From the NCBI RefSeq assembly GCF_043641665.1, contig NC_092196.1, forward strand, positions 20,249,192 to 20,313,191: 64,000 nt of DNA. Direction: 5' to 3'. The translations under genes and the position numbers were made by a program. This document shows, one piece after another, positions 1-12,067 of the stretch. Below the pieces are notes generated by a model. The model saw nothing but the letters and a program-made list of their open reading frames with translations, searched no databases and was not told the DNA's origin. Each line of letters opens with the position of its first letter. Position 1 is the first letter of the stretch. This stretch comes from Enoplosus armatus. Taxonomy: Eukaryota; Chordata; Actinopteri; Centrarchiformes; Enoplosidae.

Positions 1-373
1 GTTGGCTTTTATCGCGCTCAAAGTAAACAGAGTCGCGCCAGGGATAGTGAGAGAGAGAGAGAGAGGGGGGGGAGAGAGACCTAGAGACAGAGAGACAGAG
101 CGAGAGAGAGAGAGAGCGAGAGAGCATTAGTGATAAAGGTGGAACATGCACATTGTCTGCGCGCCGCCCGCCTCCCCGCGACGTCTTCAGTAGAGACACC
201 ACAGCCAGCGGAAGGGACATTTAAAAGGCACGAGGAGGCAGAAGAAAGGAAGTGATCGGAAGAGAGAGAGAGAGAGAGAGGAAGAGGAAGAGAGAGAGGA
301 AGAGAGAGAGGAAGAGGAAGAGAGAGAGGAAGAGAGAGAGAGAGAGAGTAGAGCGAGAGGATCTCCCTGCTAA
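1..373 (+). promoter_or_regulatory. rbfox3: putative 5' leader/promoter-proximal region, GA-rich
   Basis: This stretch lies directly upstream of the first coding exon and is probably 5'UTR and/or core promoter. It has two long GA/GGAAGA purine tracts (about 48-120 and 257-350) separated by a short GC-rich block (about 155-185). GA repeats near a transcription start are known to bind GAGA-type factors or to sit in long leaders, but no TATA box or Inr can be assigned with confidence. An in-frame TAA at 371-373 sits immediately before the first ATG, so the open frame does not extend further upstream. The true transcription start cannot be read from the sequence. Confidence 0.4.
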
Positions 374-499
374 ATGCGCAAAGCGTCCCGTCACCCCACG
401 CTGAGCTCCATGGCCAACTCCGGCTGCCTGCTGCTCTCCGGCTCCGGGATGCTACCTCACTCGCTCCAGTGTCCCCCTGCGTTCCTCTACCTGCCCGAG
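374..499 (+). CDS. rbfox3: RBFOX3-like 5' coding exon (alternative N-terminus)
   Basis: This is a candidate first coding exon. The frame opens at ATG 374, right after an in-frame TAA, and runs 42 codons to a strong donor (GAG|gtaaga at 499/500). Further in-frame ATGs lie at 410 (+4 G) and 449 (G at -3). From 410 it would encode 30 residues, MANSGCLLL...FLYLPE, and from 449 only 17. It ends in phase 0, which fits the next exon starting GGT AAC CAA (GNQEA). Known RBFOX proteins have alternative short hydrophobic N-terminal exons of about 29 residues ending just before GNQEA, for example the RBFOX1 form starting MLASQGVLL, so size, composition and phase agree. There is no strong residue identity to a remembered RBFOX3 isoform, and 41.7 kb separates it from the next exon. 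The link is therefore inference from phase, donor and leader context. It could be a dispensable alternative first exon, with the canonical start at 42259. Confidence 0.6.
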
Positions 500-3400
500 G
501 TAAGAAGGCTGAGAGAGGCTTTGTCGCTCCCTCTCCCCCCCCCCTCTCACTCGCTCTCCATCCGTGCTTTCTCATTCCTCCGCGCGCTCCTCGGCGGCAC
601 GTGATAGCATCGTGCCTGCATTGTGTTGTTACCGGGAGTACTTTCACCCCCCCTAACCCTTGACCCTCACCCTGCCTTTGTAGGGGGGAAAGAGCGGACA
701 GGAGGTGAATTGGAGGGGGGGGTCACCTCTTTCATTTTATTCTTTCAACCATCCTGTTCTTCATTTCCTCTTATCTTCCCCCCCCCCCTCCTCCTCCTCC
801 TCCTCCCCCCTTTTGAGTGAAATTAAAGCAGTGAATTAGCGATCACCGTGACGCGGGGCCACGCAGTGTTTGTGTACAGTGACTCATTGAGCTGGGAAAT
901 GTTTGTTGTGCCCATACTTACCATCACCCCCCCCCCCCCCCCCCCCAGCCACAAGGACAGGTGTGTTTTCAAAATGAAAGACACGTCTTCTTCTTCATCT
1001 TGACTTTTTTTTAAACACACAAAGATGTCAGCTCTTTCTTTGGCTGTTTAAGAATTACTAATGCTTCTACATCTGTGTGGTGCCCAAATTCTGGATGTGT
1101 TACCTGACGTGACCCCCCCAACCGGCATAGAAAAAAAACAAAACACATTTCAGTTTCATCCCCTAAAATGTGGAAGTTGCAGCTGTGAGGCCTCCGGGGT
1201 AAAAACAGGAGATGGTCATTATATGAGGTCACACGCTGGTATTTAAATTACGTTCATATGTCTGTACTCACATTTTAGTTTTGTGATGTGAAAAGTAAAA
1301 TAAAACTCTCTCTGAAATATTAAGTCAGGAATTTCTTGGTCATCAAAGTTCAGCTTTTGTCATTACACGACATCATCATCACTGTCATAATATCCCTTTG
1401 ATTTTACGGGTGTTTTACGTGGTAAAAGCATGTTGTTAGAGCTCAAACTAAATACATAGCTTCCCTTTAAATACCCGCTCCATCCTTCAGAGAAGTGTCT
1501 CCACAGCTCTTCAGTCTCCTCTGCAACCCTTCATTTTTCTAATGGCGATCCCCACCAAGTGATAACACTTTGAATAATTATATATCTCTGCAAATTAACA
1601 TTGATTTTCCTTGTTTTGTTTTGTTTTTTTCCTCCTCCTCCTCCTTTGGAAATTGATTCTGTCACTGATCCCGTTGTTTTGTGAAACCTGAAGACGGCAA
1701 TTTTCTGAAGGGAGGTGAAAAAAAATCAACAACAAGGTGACTCTAAAGAGCCCGTGTGCCTGTCTGTCTGCTGAATTATTCACGTGTTTTAATTCAGCGA
1801 GTTGGAGACGGGTCTGCTGCCAGTGTTGGGATGGGGGGGGGGGGGGTTTGAGCGTCCAGTTCTGTTTTTACTACCAGCAGCATGTGTTGCAGTAAACAGT
1901 GTTACTGCAGTGACTGAGGGGAAGTAACAGCGAGGCTGCTCGCGATGGAAACTCCTGCTCTCTAATTTTGAATCTTACTCCTCCCCTTTCTCCCCCACCA
2001 TCATGGTAATGGCCCTCACCCCCTCCCACCCATCTGTCCAGAGCAGGCACATCCCGCCAGGGATGGGGGGAGGCATGTGGACGACCAGGTGCCACCCTCA
2101 CAAACTCTTATTCTCACACTAAAATAATGCTCACAGATTTGATATTTTCATTTAAGTAAATGAGTATTTTTTTTTCAGGTTCATTATTTTATATTAAATG
2201 AAACAACTATTCTCTTTTTTTTTTTTCCAGATTTATCACATTTTAATACTTTAGTATTTTGATGACTGTGTTAGATTTTAGATCTTAAATGTTCATGTCA
2301 AGATGTGAAAAGCTTCCTGAAGTAAAAATGTTAGCAAACTGAGTTCAGGTGGGTTTACCTGCCACTACATCCCTGTGACATCCAAACCCTCTGAATGGCC
2401 AGTAAGCCTCTCGACTGTGTGTGTGTGTGTGTTTATGTCCACAGTAGGTTCCCTTAAAAGTCCAAGACAGAGCTGAAATTGACACTTCCTGTGTGCTATT
2501 TTCATGAAACATCCCTTTTTGTTTGCTTCATGTATCAGCAGCTTTTGTTCTTTTTCTTTTTTTTTTTCCTCTTTGCGGTAAATCCTCGCCCTGCAGCGCC
2601 GCGAGGGGAAACAACCCTCTGAATCACACTGTGGCCAGCGTCCCCCCCTCCACCACCACCATCCCTCTCCTCCCACATCACCCATCCTTCGTAGGATGCT
2701 GCCCCCCCCCCTCCACCTCCACCCCGCTCTCCTGCTTCCTCCCCTCGCCACAGTGCAGGGCTGCAGCGCCGGATGATGACAGCCAGAGAACAGAAGGGGA
2801 ATAGATTGAGGTGATAGCCTCTGCCTCACAGTTTGTTTGCATTTCAAATAAGACACTGTATTAAGTTGGGCTCCGAACAGCTTTTCTTATTATGTGTGAA
2901 CATGGCGCCGCATGATATCACAGGAAGACAGGAGTTTATTACATAAAAGATTAGCGAAGCATACCTTGCCTTTATTTGTGTGCAGCAGTGTTTGGGTGTG
3001 TGTTCCCAGGCAGTTTGCTTTGATGCTCTTTGTAGTCGGCTGCGGCGCGTATAAATCCCGGCTAAATGTTTGTTTTCATTAACACAAGGAGAGACTCCCT
3101 GCGGTGTGGTGGGAGAACTGTGGGCTTCTGATTACAAAAAAAAAAGTAGCTGTATCACACCACCGCTGAAGGGCCGTCCCTCTTCTTGACAGGGGGAGAG
3201 TTTTCTACCACATGGAGCGCCGGCTTCATCCTTCCGCAGGATGATGTCACTTTTCTCCTACCGTCAATTTGTATTGTAGTGGCTCATTTCATGAGTTATG
3301 GTGCTGGATATTGAGGGAGTTATGAATTACAGTGTGGTGAGGCTTTTACGGGATGCAATGCTCACCGCTGTAGGCCTGTATTAAAGTATAAATATATTTA

Positions 3401-6400
3401 TGGTACGAGCCGAAGCTGACGGGCTAGCTCAGGTTTGCTCGTGGTAGTTAGTAGCTGTCTTCAGAGCCATAAAAACATGGCATCTCATGGATTTTCTATT
3501 TACCAGGCACTGGGTGGGCATATGGCAACACTCGTAAATGTAACTCTATTATCTAAGACGATGCTGTTGGGTGGGAAGCAGGGTGTTAGTTATGTCGAAA
3601 GAGGAAAAAGCAGCAGTTGTTATTGTCTGCATGTCACATCTCTCTCTCAGCCTTCGCCTCGGACTTATCTCAAGATCTCCCGTTTTCTAAAATTGCCTTC
3701 CTTTGATTTGTAATTGGATTTTCTATCATGGCATTCCGCTGCGCTGATGTCTATTGTTATTGTTGCATCTATTGATTTCTTTTTTGTGGCTTCTTTGGTC
3801 GGGCTGTTTTGAATTTCCCCCTTAACTGTACACGGCTTCGGTATCGTTCTAAATGGTTAGGGCACCTAGAAGAGGCGATCCTTTTATGTTGGTGGATCCT
3901 GGGAGGAATAGCCCGGGCTCTCTGGTTTCAGCTTCCTACTCCACCTCCTCCTCCTCCTCCTCCTCCTCTTCTTCCTACTCATGCTGATCTCTTTTCTACG
4001 ACTATACTGGAACCGACTCCCTCCTCACACACACACTGATACATCTGGCTAAAGGCGAGGGATGCAGAGAGGACTGGGAATACTCGTGACACATTTCCCC
4101 CTCGGTTCAGGCCTTGATCCTGCCTCCCAAAGCGCTGCTATTCACGGGGACTTTAGATATCGAAGGATTCAGGTTGGCGGTCTCCCGGGGATGGACTAAT
4201 GCGAACCGCACAGAGACGGCTCCTTCCTGGGGGATAATTATTGTAGGCCAAGCTGTACTATTGACAGCTGTAAATGGAGATGCTGTCTGTAACTGGGGAG
4301 GCCTAATAGGTTTTTGTCCCTACATGGGCTCTCGTTAGGCCAGTGTGGGTGCAATGGAGATGAGTTTGAGAAATGGGCCGCGGCCTCGCCGGACTTCACA
4401 TGGGACTCAGAGAGACCGCCACCCCCGCCACGCCAGCTCCCTCCTGGCCTCTCGGGAAAAGGGTTAACACGCAATAGTTGGTTGTGCTTCGATCCACTAT
4501 TAGAGTCTTACCGTTCATGTGCCTCCATCATCTTTAAAGGAGGAGGCCGGTGACTTGGACTAACACCCAACACCACCAGCTGTCGCAGGAAATAACTGAG
4601 CCTTTTTCAAAATGAAACTGAGTCACTTTCAAAGATTTACATCTTCAGTAGGAACCAGCGGGGCTAAGTGCCACAGACGGGGGGGGGTCAGAACGTTGTT
4701 AGCAATAAGACAAATAAAGAAATACACCAGCCTTATACTTAGACCACAATCTTCTCCATCGCCGTCGCATCTTCTCTGTTGTGCTGTTATAGGTAAACGC
4801 TGTATTTCAAATATTTCCATTATATCACAAAGCAACGCCAGCTTTGTTGTTTTTCAGTCAATCTGGCCGACCACAATCCACTCAGATTCAATCAGGCACA
4901 AATCAAAAAAAACTTAAAACCCAATTTCATGGGCTCTGGAATATACCTCTCAATATGTTCTATGTTTTGGTGTGAAATCATTCCGTCTTTCTCTCGCCGC
5001 CGTTCAGCTGTTTTGTCCCTTAAACAGCTGATTCATAGCAGCATAACAAAGGCGGAGGGACTGATTGAAATGTTTTCTCACTTTTCTCTGGCCCGGAGGA
5101 GAATTGTAAATCACAGCTCAGTCGTTTATTTTGAAATTTCATTTGGTGTGTGAGCGAGTGCTGCCTTGTTCTTCGCAGAGACTTCACAGTCGGGCTGACT
5201 TGTGTGTTTTTTTTCTTAAGGCTACCCACCGTCTTACTCCACTAGACCTTTGTAAATGGAACAAAATTAAATTTGTTCCCTGTATAGAAGAATGGCACAA
5301 ACAGCGCAATAGATTTACTCACCAACAAAGGTTTTCCACTGGGGCCCCGGCTGTATTATTAATGTGAGCGCACATATTTGAGCTTACATATGCAAGAATT
5401 GGTGTCATCTGTAGGTGGATGTTTGCAGGGCTTTGCATGCACGGTGCTGTGCAGTGCATCAATAAATGTGTATTTACATTTTGCCAATAATGCTAAATAT
5501 CCTCCAGTCATTAATGTTAGCCTGTAGTGCTCCTGTCTATATTCTGGACCTGTAGTGTCAGTGAATTAGCATTCACGGTGCTGCTGATGCTAATATACTC
5601 CACTTCTGGAAAACAAAGCTGCAGTTGCACATGTCCTCACCTAACAATAATTACCAACCTCTATTTTAGAAGGTGGCAAATTTATAATGAAGCTTTTAAT
5701 TAAAATGAGTGTCTACTATTTACTGCCGGTGAGAAAATATGACACCACGGGAGATGTTTTCTGTGTTACCTGCTGATCTGCAGGGAATCGTGAAACGTTT
5801 GGTGAGTAGCGGCGATGCGACGCCTGCATTTCAGCACTAATAGCAACATTTTTTGAGACATGAAAAAAACATTTTCTTGTAAAGTTCTCAAACTTTAAAT
5901 GTTGCCTAAACGCAAGCAGCTGGAGAACTTTGTCAAAATTATTTTGAATTAAACAAGATCACAAAACTGACCAGATATTTGATGCCACTTGACACGCAGT
6001 TCCATGGACACATTTCTGGTCAGTGCTACAGCTTTGAATCTGTGATATGATGGTTTGCTTCACAAAGATGCAAAGGTTCAGATAAAGGCTGCTGGTTTGC
6101 AGAGGGCAGTTGACACTCACTGCTGTCAAATCTGCATTGCAGTGGCCTTATTTCCCGCCCAGGCCTTTTAATACAGCTCAGGAATGTCCGCTTGGTTTAG
6201 AAATCTCTGCCGCTCAGTTCGCTTGAGCGCTCCTTTAGGCCAATCGGAGACCGCGAGCGAGTAGAGGGACTGGCGAGAGGGAGAAAGACAAGACACACGA
6301 CACAACACCTCCCTGCTTTTACACTGCACTTATACACACACACGCATACAGTTACAGGAGGATAAAGACAGGAGGATAACCTCAAAGTAGAAACAGTTTG

Positions 6401-7965
6401 TAGCCTTTTTCTCCCCCGAGAATATAATCTGTCCTGAGGTTTTCTATTTCTGCAAATGGCACGTTAAAATGCTCAAGCAGCCAGACCAGCTTGAGTCCAA
6501 TTATTTCTTTACTGCAGTATCTTAGCCAGCTGTGATTAGTATGTTTATAATGTAGTGTCACTCTCATACTGTCCTTCAAGCATTCTCCTCTCAGCGGGAT
6601 CCTCTCAAATGAGACGTATTACCCTGTGTGCTGAGTTAACAGAGTGGCCGTACAAGTGAGAGCAAAAAAAAAAAAAAAAAAAAGGAGCTATCACAAGCCA
6701 TTAAAAGCACTGCACCTTTTTATCACCAGCGGCTTAATGGCAGTGGTGAACAGCAAAGCATTATTACCGCTTCTCCTTGTGCTCCTGCAAGCCAGTTTTC
6801 TCCACCGCCAGAAGACACGCTGCTGCTGCTGCTGCTGACAAATAGATCTCCAGGCAAACGCTGAAATTTTGTTTTTCAAAAGGTCATTATCTGTCTTCAT
6901 CGCAGCAGCAGGCGCGTTGCATGGGAACCAAGTTTGAGGATATTATTTCACATATCAAACAGGCCTAAGAAGTTCCTTTTCCCCTTGTGTTTGATCTCAT
7001 TATTTCATTTTTAAAGGATGCAACTGTACAGTGTGTTTGACTAGTAAGAGGCACCCTGGGTCACCCGCTAAAGAAGATCAATATTTGAACTATGCTGTTG
7101 TGGGTCAGCATGTACGGGTGTATAAAATTAAATGGGGCTTGAAATTGATTTCAAGTTCTCCTTGAAAAAGTCTACAGGTATTCTGAAATGAAACCAAGAG
7201 GAGAAGTGCCGCAGAGAGGAGATGACCTCCACCCAGGCAGATTCATAATTGTTTTTGTTTCTCCAAATTAAATGAGCCCTTTTATTATTATTATTATTTC
7301 TATATTGCAGAGCTGGGGGTCCGAAATTGCCAGTTATGGCACGTTCGTTTTTAGAGACCTAAAGTAATATAAAGTAATGGCCGTGATTCCCAGCACATCT
7401 CCACTGGCTACTCCCTTTAACACTATGAAACAAATGATTATGAGATGGACTTCAAAATAAAAAATGGGCCCTTCGTTTTAGTTAATCTCAGCTCTGCGTT
7501 GCATGAACAGCAGGAGAGATAAAAAATAGCAAAAGCTCAGACTTTGTTTTTCCTTTTTTCCTCGCAGGCAACCAAACAGGTATCCCACTGATTACCCCGC
7601 TTCTCTTCGGGTAATCGGTAAGAAAGGAGAGACGCTCATGTAATTTAACCCAAATCAGAGTCTTCTTCCTCCTCCTCCTCCTCCCCCTCCTCTTCTTCCT
7701 CCTCATTTTTCCTCTCCTCAGATGGAGAGTCTAAATATCACTGCTTTTTCTCGCAGCACTTTGTTAGTGGAGCACGCCTCTGTGTTTTTCTAAAATCATC
7801 TATCAAGGTGAGATCTGTGGGAAAGAGCAGCGCCTCGGGCTTCCTCTCCGTGTGCTTATGAGGTTTTATTAGGTCCCACAGGACCACTGCTTTGGTGTGT
7901 GTTAAAAACAAATGGAACTTACAAATTACAGATTACAGCCTCCGCAGGCTCGCGCATCCACCTCT

Positions 7966-7967
<2 letters not shown>

Positions 7968-8031
<64 letters not shown>
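7968..8031. repeat. (GT)n microsatellite
   Basis: About 32 uninterrupted GT units, among the longest dinucleotide tracts in the window. It generates a spurious valine-cysteine open frame. Confidence 0.95.
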
Positions 8032-8147
8032 CCAGTTGATGAAGGAACGGGATCGTGCGTGTTAGAGAGAGGTGGTGCATGCAGGAGTGTTTATGTCCGC
8101 CGCTGCTGCAGCTGCTGGGTTAGTGCTGCATTAGTGATGATGGGGGG

Positions 8148-8148
<1 letters not shown>

Positions 8149-8187
<39 letters not shown>
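8149..8187. repeat. (TG)n microsatellite with G-run
   Basis: About 19 TG units followed by a run of G (about 8189-8197). It lies about 50 bp left of the inverted-repeat element at 8238. Confidence 0.95.
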
Positions 8188-8188
<1 letters not shown>

Positions 8189-8237
8189 GGGGGGGGGGTC
8201 CAGGAGGCATCATTTGCCAAGTTTATGATATTCAGTC

Positions 8238-8948
8238 TTAAAGGGTCCGTTCACTTAATCTGCAGAATAAATAAATTCACTCTCGTCACCAACTTCTCCT
8301 ACAGATAGTTTGAATACTACGTTAAACATAAACACGACGAAGAGGAAACGTTTTTAATGAACATATCTGCAAAACCACAAATTGTTCAGACGTTCACACA
8401 CACATTTAATATGTTCTCCTACGATGCCCGCTCCTGGCAAAGAACACCTGACCTGCGCTTTGCATGCCAACCATCCGCCTCGACCACCTCTCTATGAATC
8501 CTGTGCAGTGCAGTAATGCAACACAACATAATCCATGCAGCAATTATGTTTCCCCCGAACAAACCTGCATTTTAGGGGACAGGGTTCCCGTCCATGCAGA
8601 TGGATATCAGTGTCTCAGATTTCCCCCTCCAAGGCAGTACAGTGAAGGGGAATAAAATTGAATTTGTGTTGCCTCAATGTGAAAAGTTGTTATTGGAGCT
8701 ACTTTCTACTAGATGATGTAGTTGTTTCTGTGAAAACTGTTGGCAGTGAGTTCTTTGAATTATCCACAGTAAGCAGACATATTGCTGCTTAGTTTTTTAA
8801 TAAAACAAATTAACTTCACTGTCATGAGGGCAGAAATCTCGAATCCTCTGCGAATCAAACCAAACCTACCCGTGTGGTTAGATCCTTCTAAAGGTAAGCA
8901 AGAAAACGAGGGTGTTTTCCCCCTAATTTGGGTGAAGCGACCCTTTAA
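8238..8948. mobile_element. MITE-like element with terminal inverted repeats
   Basis: The left end reads TTAAAGGGTCCGTTCAC (from 8238). The right end, read on the minus strand from 8948, is TTAAAGGGTCGCTTCAC, so the two 17-base ends differ at only two positions and are inverted. The enclosed ~710 bp has no coding capacity. Ends of the form TTAAAGGGT..TTCACCCAAATT are, from memory, typical of abundant non-autonomous repeats in teleost genomes, and inner phrases near 8715-8840 also look familiar from such repeats. Part of the centre (about 8400-8660) may be unrelated or diverged. No clear target-site duplication was found. Superfamily is unassigned. Confidence 0.55.
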
Positions 8949-11796
8949 ACCGTAACACACAGTCAAAGCTCAACAGGGATGAGGATTTTCCATTGCCCAC
9001 TCCTCCTATTCATCCCCTTCATTCTAATTTAATGACTCAGAATTGTAACTCCAACATTGTTATCATTCAGCAATAGCGAGTAATGAATAGCAATTAACGT
9101 TTTCAAAGGAGGGAGTAAAGCTTGAGAGACGTCGCTTTTCACCCAGAAATGTTGAAACAGCGCAGTGGTGGGAGATACTGTCATGTAGAGAAAGGGGCCT
9201 AATTTATCCGTCCAGCTGTTTTTGGTAAATAACTTTCTTCTTCTCCCCGTCACGCAGACTGCTATCAGTGCAAACACAAGTAATCATTCTAACATCCAAC
9301 ACATTGCGGCTTCCTCAATGAACTGTAATAAACTGTAATAAATTACTCTGCACATTTTGTCCAATGATTGCTCTTTCTGGTGCCGGAAGAGGAAGTGCTA
9401 ATTAACTGGATATGAATGAAATTCTAGGGCAGCGTGGTATCAACGGCGGGGGGAGACAAATGCGATTTAGTTCTGTCGCAAGCGAGTGGAAAATTGCTGT
9501 GTAAATAGGAGGTTGTTGCGGCAGAGCGTTTTTCTGTGTGCTTACATTTCATGGGTGAGAATCCAATCTCACAGGGCAGCATGTGCGGACTGCCCTCTCT
9601 GATACACTCCACCGTCCTCCACCTACTCTATGATAGCGCTCTAAAAGCTCCCCCAAATCTCTTCACACACACTCACATACACCCCCACTGACACAGAGAA
9701 ACACAAACACATATTTCAAAAGGTAAAAGCTATTGTGGAGCCGAGGAGCCGCGCCAGCTGAGGTAAAGATGTAAGCAGCGTACGCCTGGCAATTTGACTC
9801 ATCTTCCAATTCACTAAATTCCCCCGACACTTGATTTCACGCAACGTAAACAGAGCAAATTCTAATTGTCACACTTGTCCTCTCCTTTACTCGACTTTTG
9901 CATATTCTCCGGTCGCTTTTATCCGGATATAGTGGGTACTCGAGACCACAGAATCCTCATCCAGACTCACTTATTTCACTTACTGTCCCCTTTTGCCTCT
10001 TCTCGCTTTCTCATCTGGAGCTGCAGTGGCCGTTTTTATCTATGGGTTTGGGCAGTTTTGGAGAGAATTACGGTGACAGAGGCATGGAAATGATAGGCCG
10101 GCAGTGAGATATCTCTGCCTCATAAATTCTACATTGCTCAAGATAATTTACGAGGCAGGTTTGTGTGCGTAAGACAGACAGTGCTCCACGGTATCCATCC
10201 ACTCCACAGCCTCCGTTCACTTCAGCCCCGCAAGTGCGGTCGATTTATCGAAACTGAATTTATTTTCACATTCGTTACTTTCGCTCTCAAAGCATCACTT
10301 TGAATGATTATGATAATTTTGTTCACCCTTTATTTTCTGCTCAGAATGTGCCTGGGTATTATTTGTTCTGTCAGGATTATTACAGATAAAAGAGCAAACT
10401 AATAGATCTTGTGCGGCGTGTCTGCTGCTTTACAACTGAGAGGCCTTGGCGATGAGGTATTCTGCCGTCAGCAAAGGTCATCAGCTCCCCTGATTGTGCT
10501 GTATGAGCGTGAGGCCCGGCCAAGAGGCAAGATGGCTCTGACATCGGTAATCATTCTTCATACATATTTCTGTTTGAGGGAGGTTAGCAGACTGAATGCA
10601 CTCGACTAGGAAACTTTTCTTCTCTTATCCCACCGAGAAAAAAAGCGGTGGATCTGTGGATCAGCTGCTGAGGTCAGTGTTTTCAATGCATTAGTGCGGT
10701 AAAGACTTTGGATTCTTTTCTGTCAGAAAGTTTCAAAGGCACTGATATTGCTCCTGAGAGGAGAATTGGATTTTCTTTACTTATTTTTCTTACTTATTCA
10801 GTTTGCATTGTTCGTGGTCTCTCTCTGTTTTTTATTTTTTGTTGTCTCGGCTAGCTCTGAATTCGCTCCTATGTTACAGGCTGATTCAATGAGCAGCGTA
10901 TGACTGCAGCCCGAGGGCAATAGAAGTTTACAACTCAGTTAGTAGCGTGCTCTGTGTCTCTATCCAGTTAGGTTTCAGGCCTTTCTTTGGGTTGCAGCGA
11001 CGCCTCTAGTCTCTACTCCCTGCAAGGCCTTTTTCAATAACACCTAACACTCCCACCGTGTCGATTTACAAAATGGATGTCTTTGCAGGGAGAAACACCC
11101 CTTAAGGGACCGAGCATAGCGTCCGGTGGGTGCAGTGCAGTACAGTTACCCCCCGAATCACTCACTTGATCTTCATGTAAGACGGTTGTGCAGGGGGGGG
11201 GGGGGGGGGGTAAGAAGCTGTACGTCAGCCGTGTGTTTGTGTTTGAGGAATACTCTATAGGTTTTCCAATCAGTGCCAGTATTCCCAACACGACTGTGAT
11301 GTCAGCGCACCTGCTTATTGCGGTGGCATACCTGTGTAGTTTTAACAAGACAGGATGCACAATGGAAGCAGACAAGGCTCTTTCACAGGGGAGTTAATCT
11401 AATCTACTCCCACTCAACTTGGACATTTGCTGTCACTGACACGCCGGCGTCGTCTCCAATAAAACAGGTGAAGGCAGAGCGCGTCGACTGCGGCTCTGCA
11501 GGTAACTGGGGCTGGCACTCTGCTGGGCTTTCATGTTAACCCTCTCCGGGTTCCTTCCAATCATTATACATGAGCATTCATTCTCAATTTGGGCCGCTCT
11601 TCCGATCAGTTATTTTTGCTGCCTTCTCGTGTCAGACTACCAACCATGATGCCGCTGACAGGATAGCTTTCCAAAAATATGTATAAACTCATGGCTGCAT
11701 TGTAGTTTTGTCAGGTGTTTTGGGATTTAAAAATCCACCACAAGGCAGATGTTAACATACCTTCTCTTTCTTCTCTGCTCACTCGCTGTCTCTGTG

Positions 11797-11799
<3 letters not shown>

Positions 11800-11833
<34 letters not shown>
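11800..11833. repeat. (GT)n microsatellite
   Basis: About 17 GT units, simple sequence repeat. Confidence 0.9.
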
Positions 11834-11836
<3 letters not shown>

Positions 11837-12008
11837 CATCATGTGCGCACAGGTGACGAGTCAGTAATTCAAGTGCTCAGCAGCAGGTTATTTCCTCTGA
11901 ACCGGGGACCTGATTTAATGGTAATTGTGGCAATTAGCATGTGAATGAGGTAAGAATTGGATAATAGAACTAAGATAAATATTGATGTTAATTCACATTG
12001 GAGGAGTA

Positions 12009-12067
12009 GTGTGTGTGTGTGTGTGTATATATGTATGGGTATGTGTGTGTGTGTGTGTGGGGGGGGG
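12009..12067. repeat. compound GT/AT microsatellite plus G-run
   Basis: (GT)9, then a TATATATGTATGGG interruption, then (GT)9-10 and a run of G. An imperfect compound simple repeat. Confidence 0.9.

Larger units (their letters stand above)
500..8237 (+). other. intron 1, first part; no gene seen
   Basis: This is intronic sequence with no supportable gene. It holds homopolymer runs (C20 at 927-946, G14 at 1833-1846, A-run at 6664-6682), pyrimidine tracts (CTC repeats near 790-808 and 3940-3975, TCC near 7663-7705), a six-unit CTG tract near 6820-6838, and two large GT microsatellites at the right end (listed separately). Open frames here are short and carry low-complexity proline, serine or valine-cysteine runs. 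The repeat-poor AT-rich block at about 5440-5720 looks like ordinary or possibly conserved non-coding DNA, which cannot be judged without alignment. Confidence 0.6.

Noticed and set aside
81..647. 188-codon minus-strand frame over the GA tracts
   Set aside because: The Ser-Leu repeats are a read-through of GA dinucleotide repeats, and the frame overlaps the rbfox3 5' exon on the other strand.
7912..8241. Valine-cysteine repeat protein
   Set aside because: Pure translation of (GT)n microsatellites; the same applies to the frames at 21537-22154 and 52472-52684.
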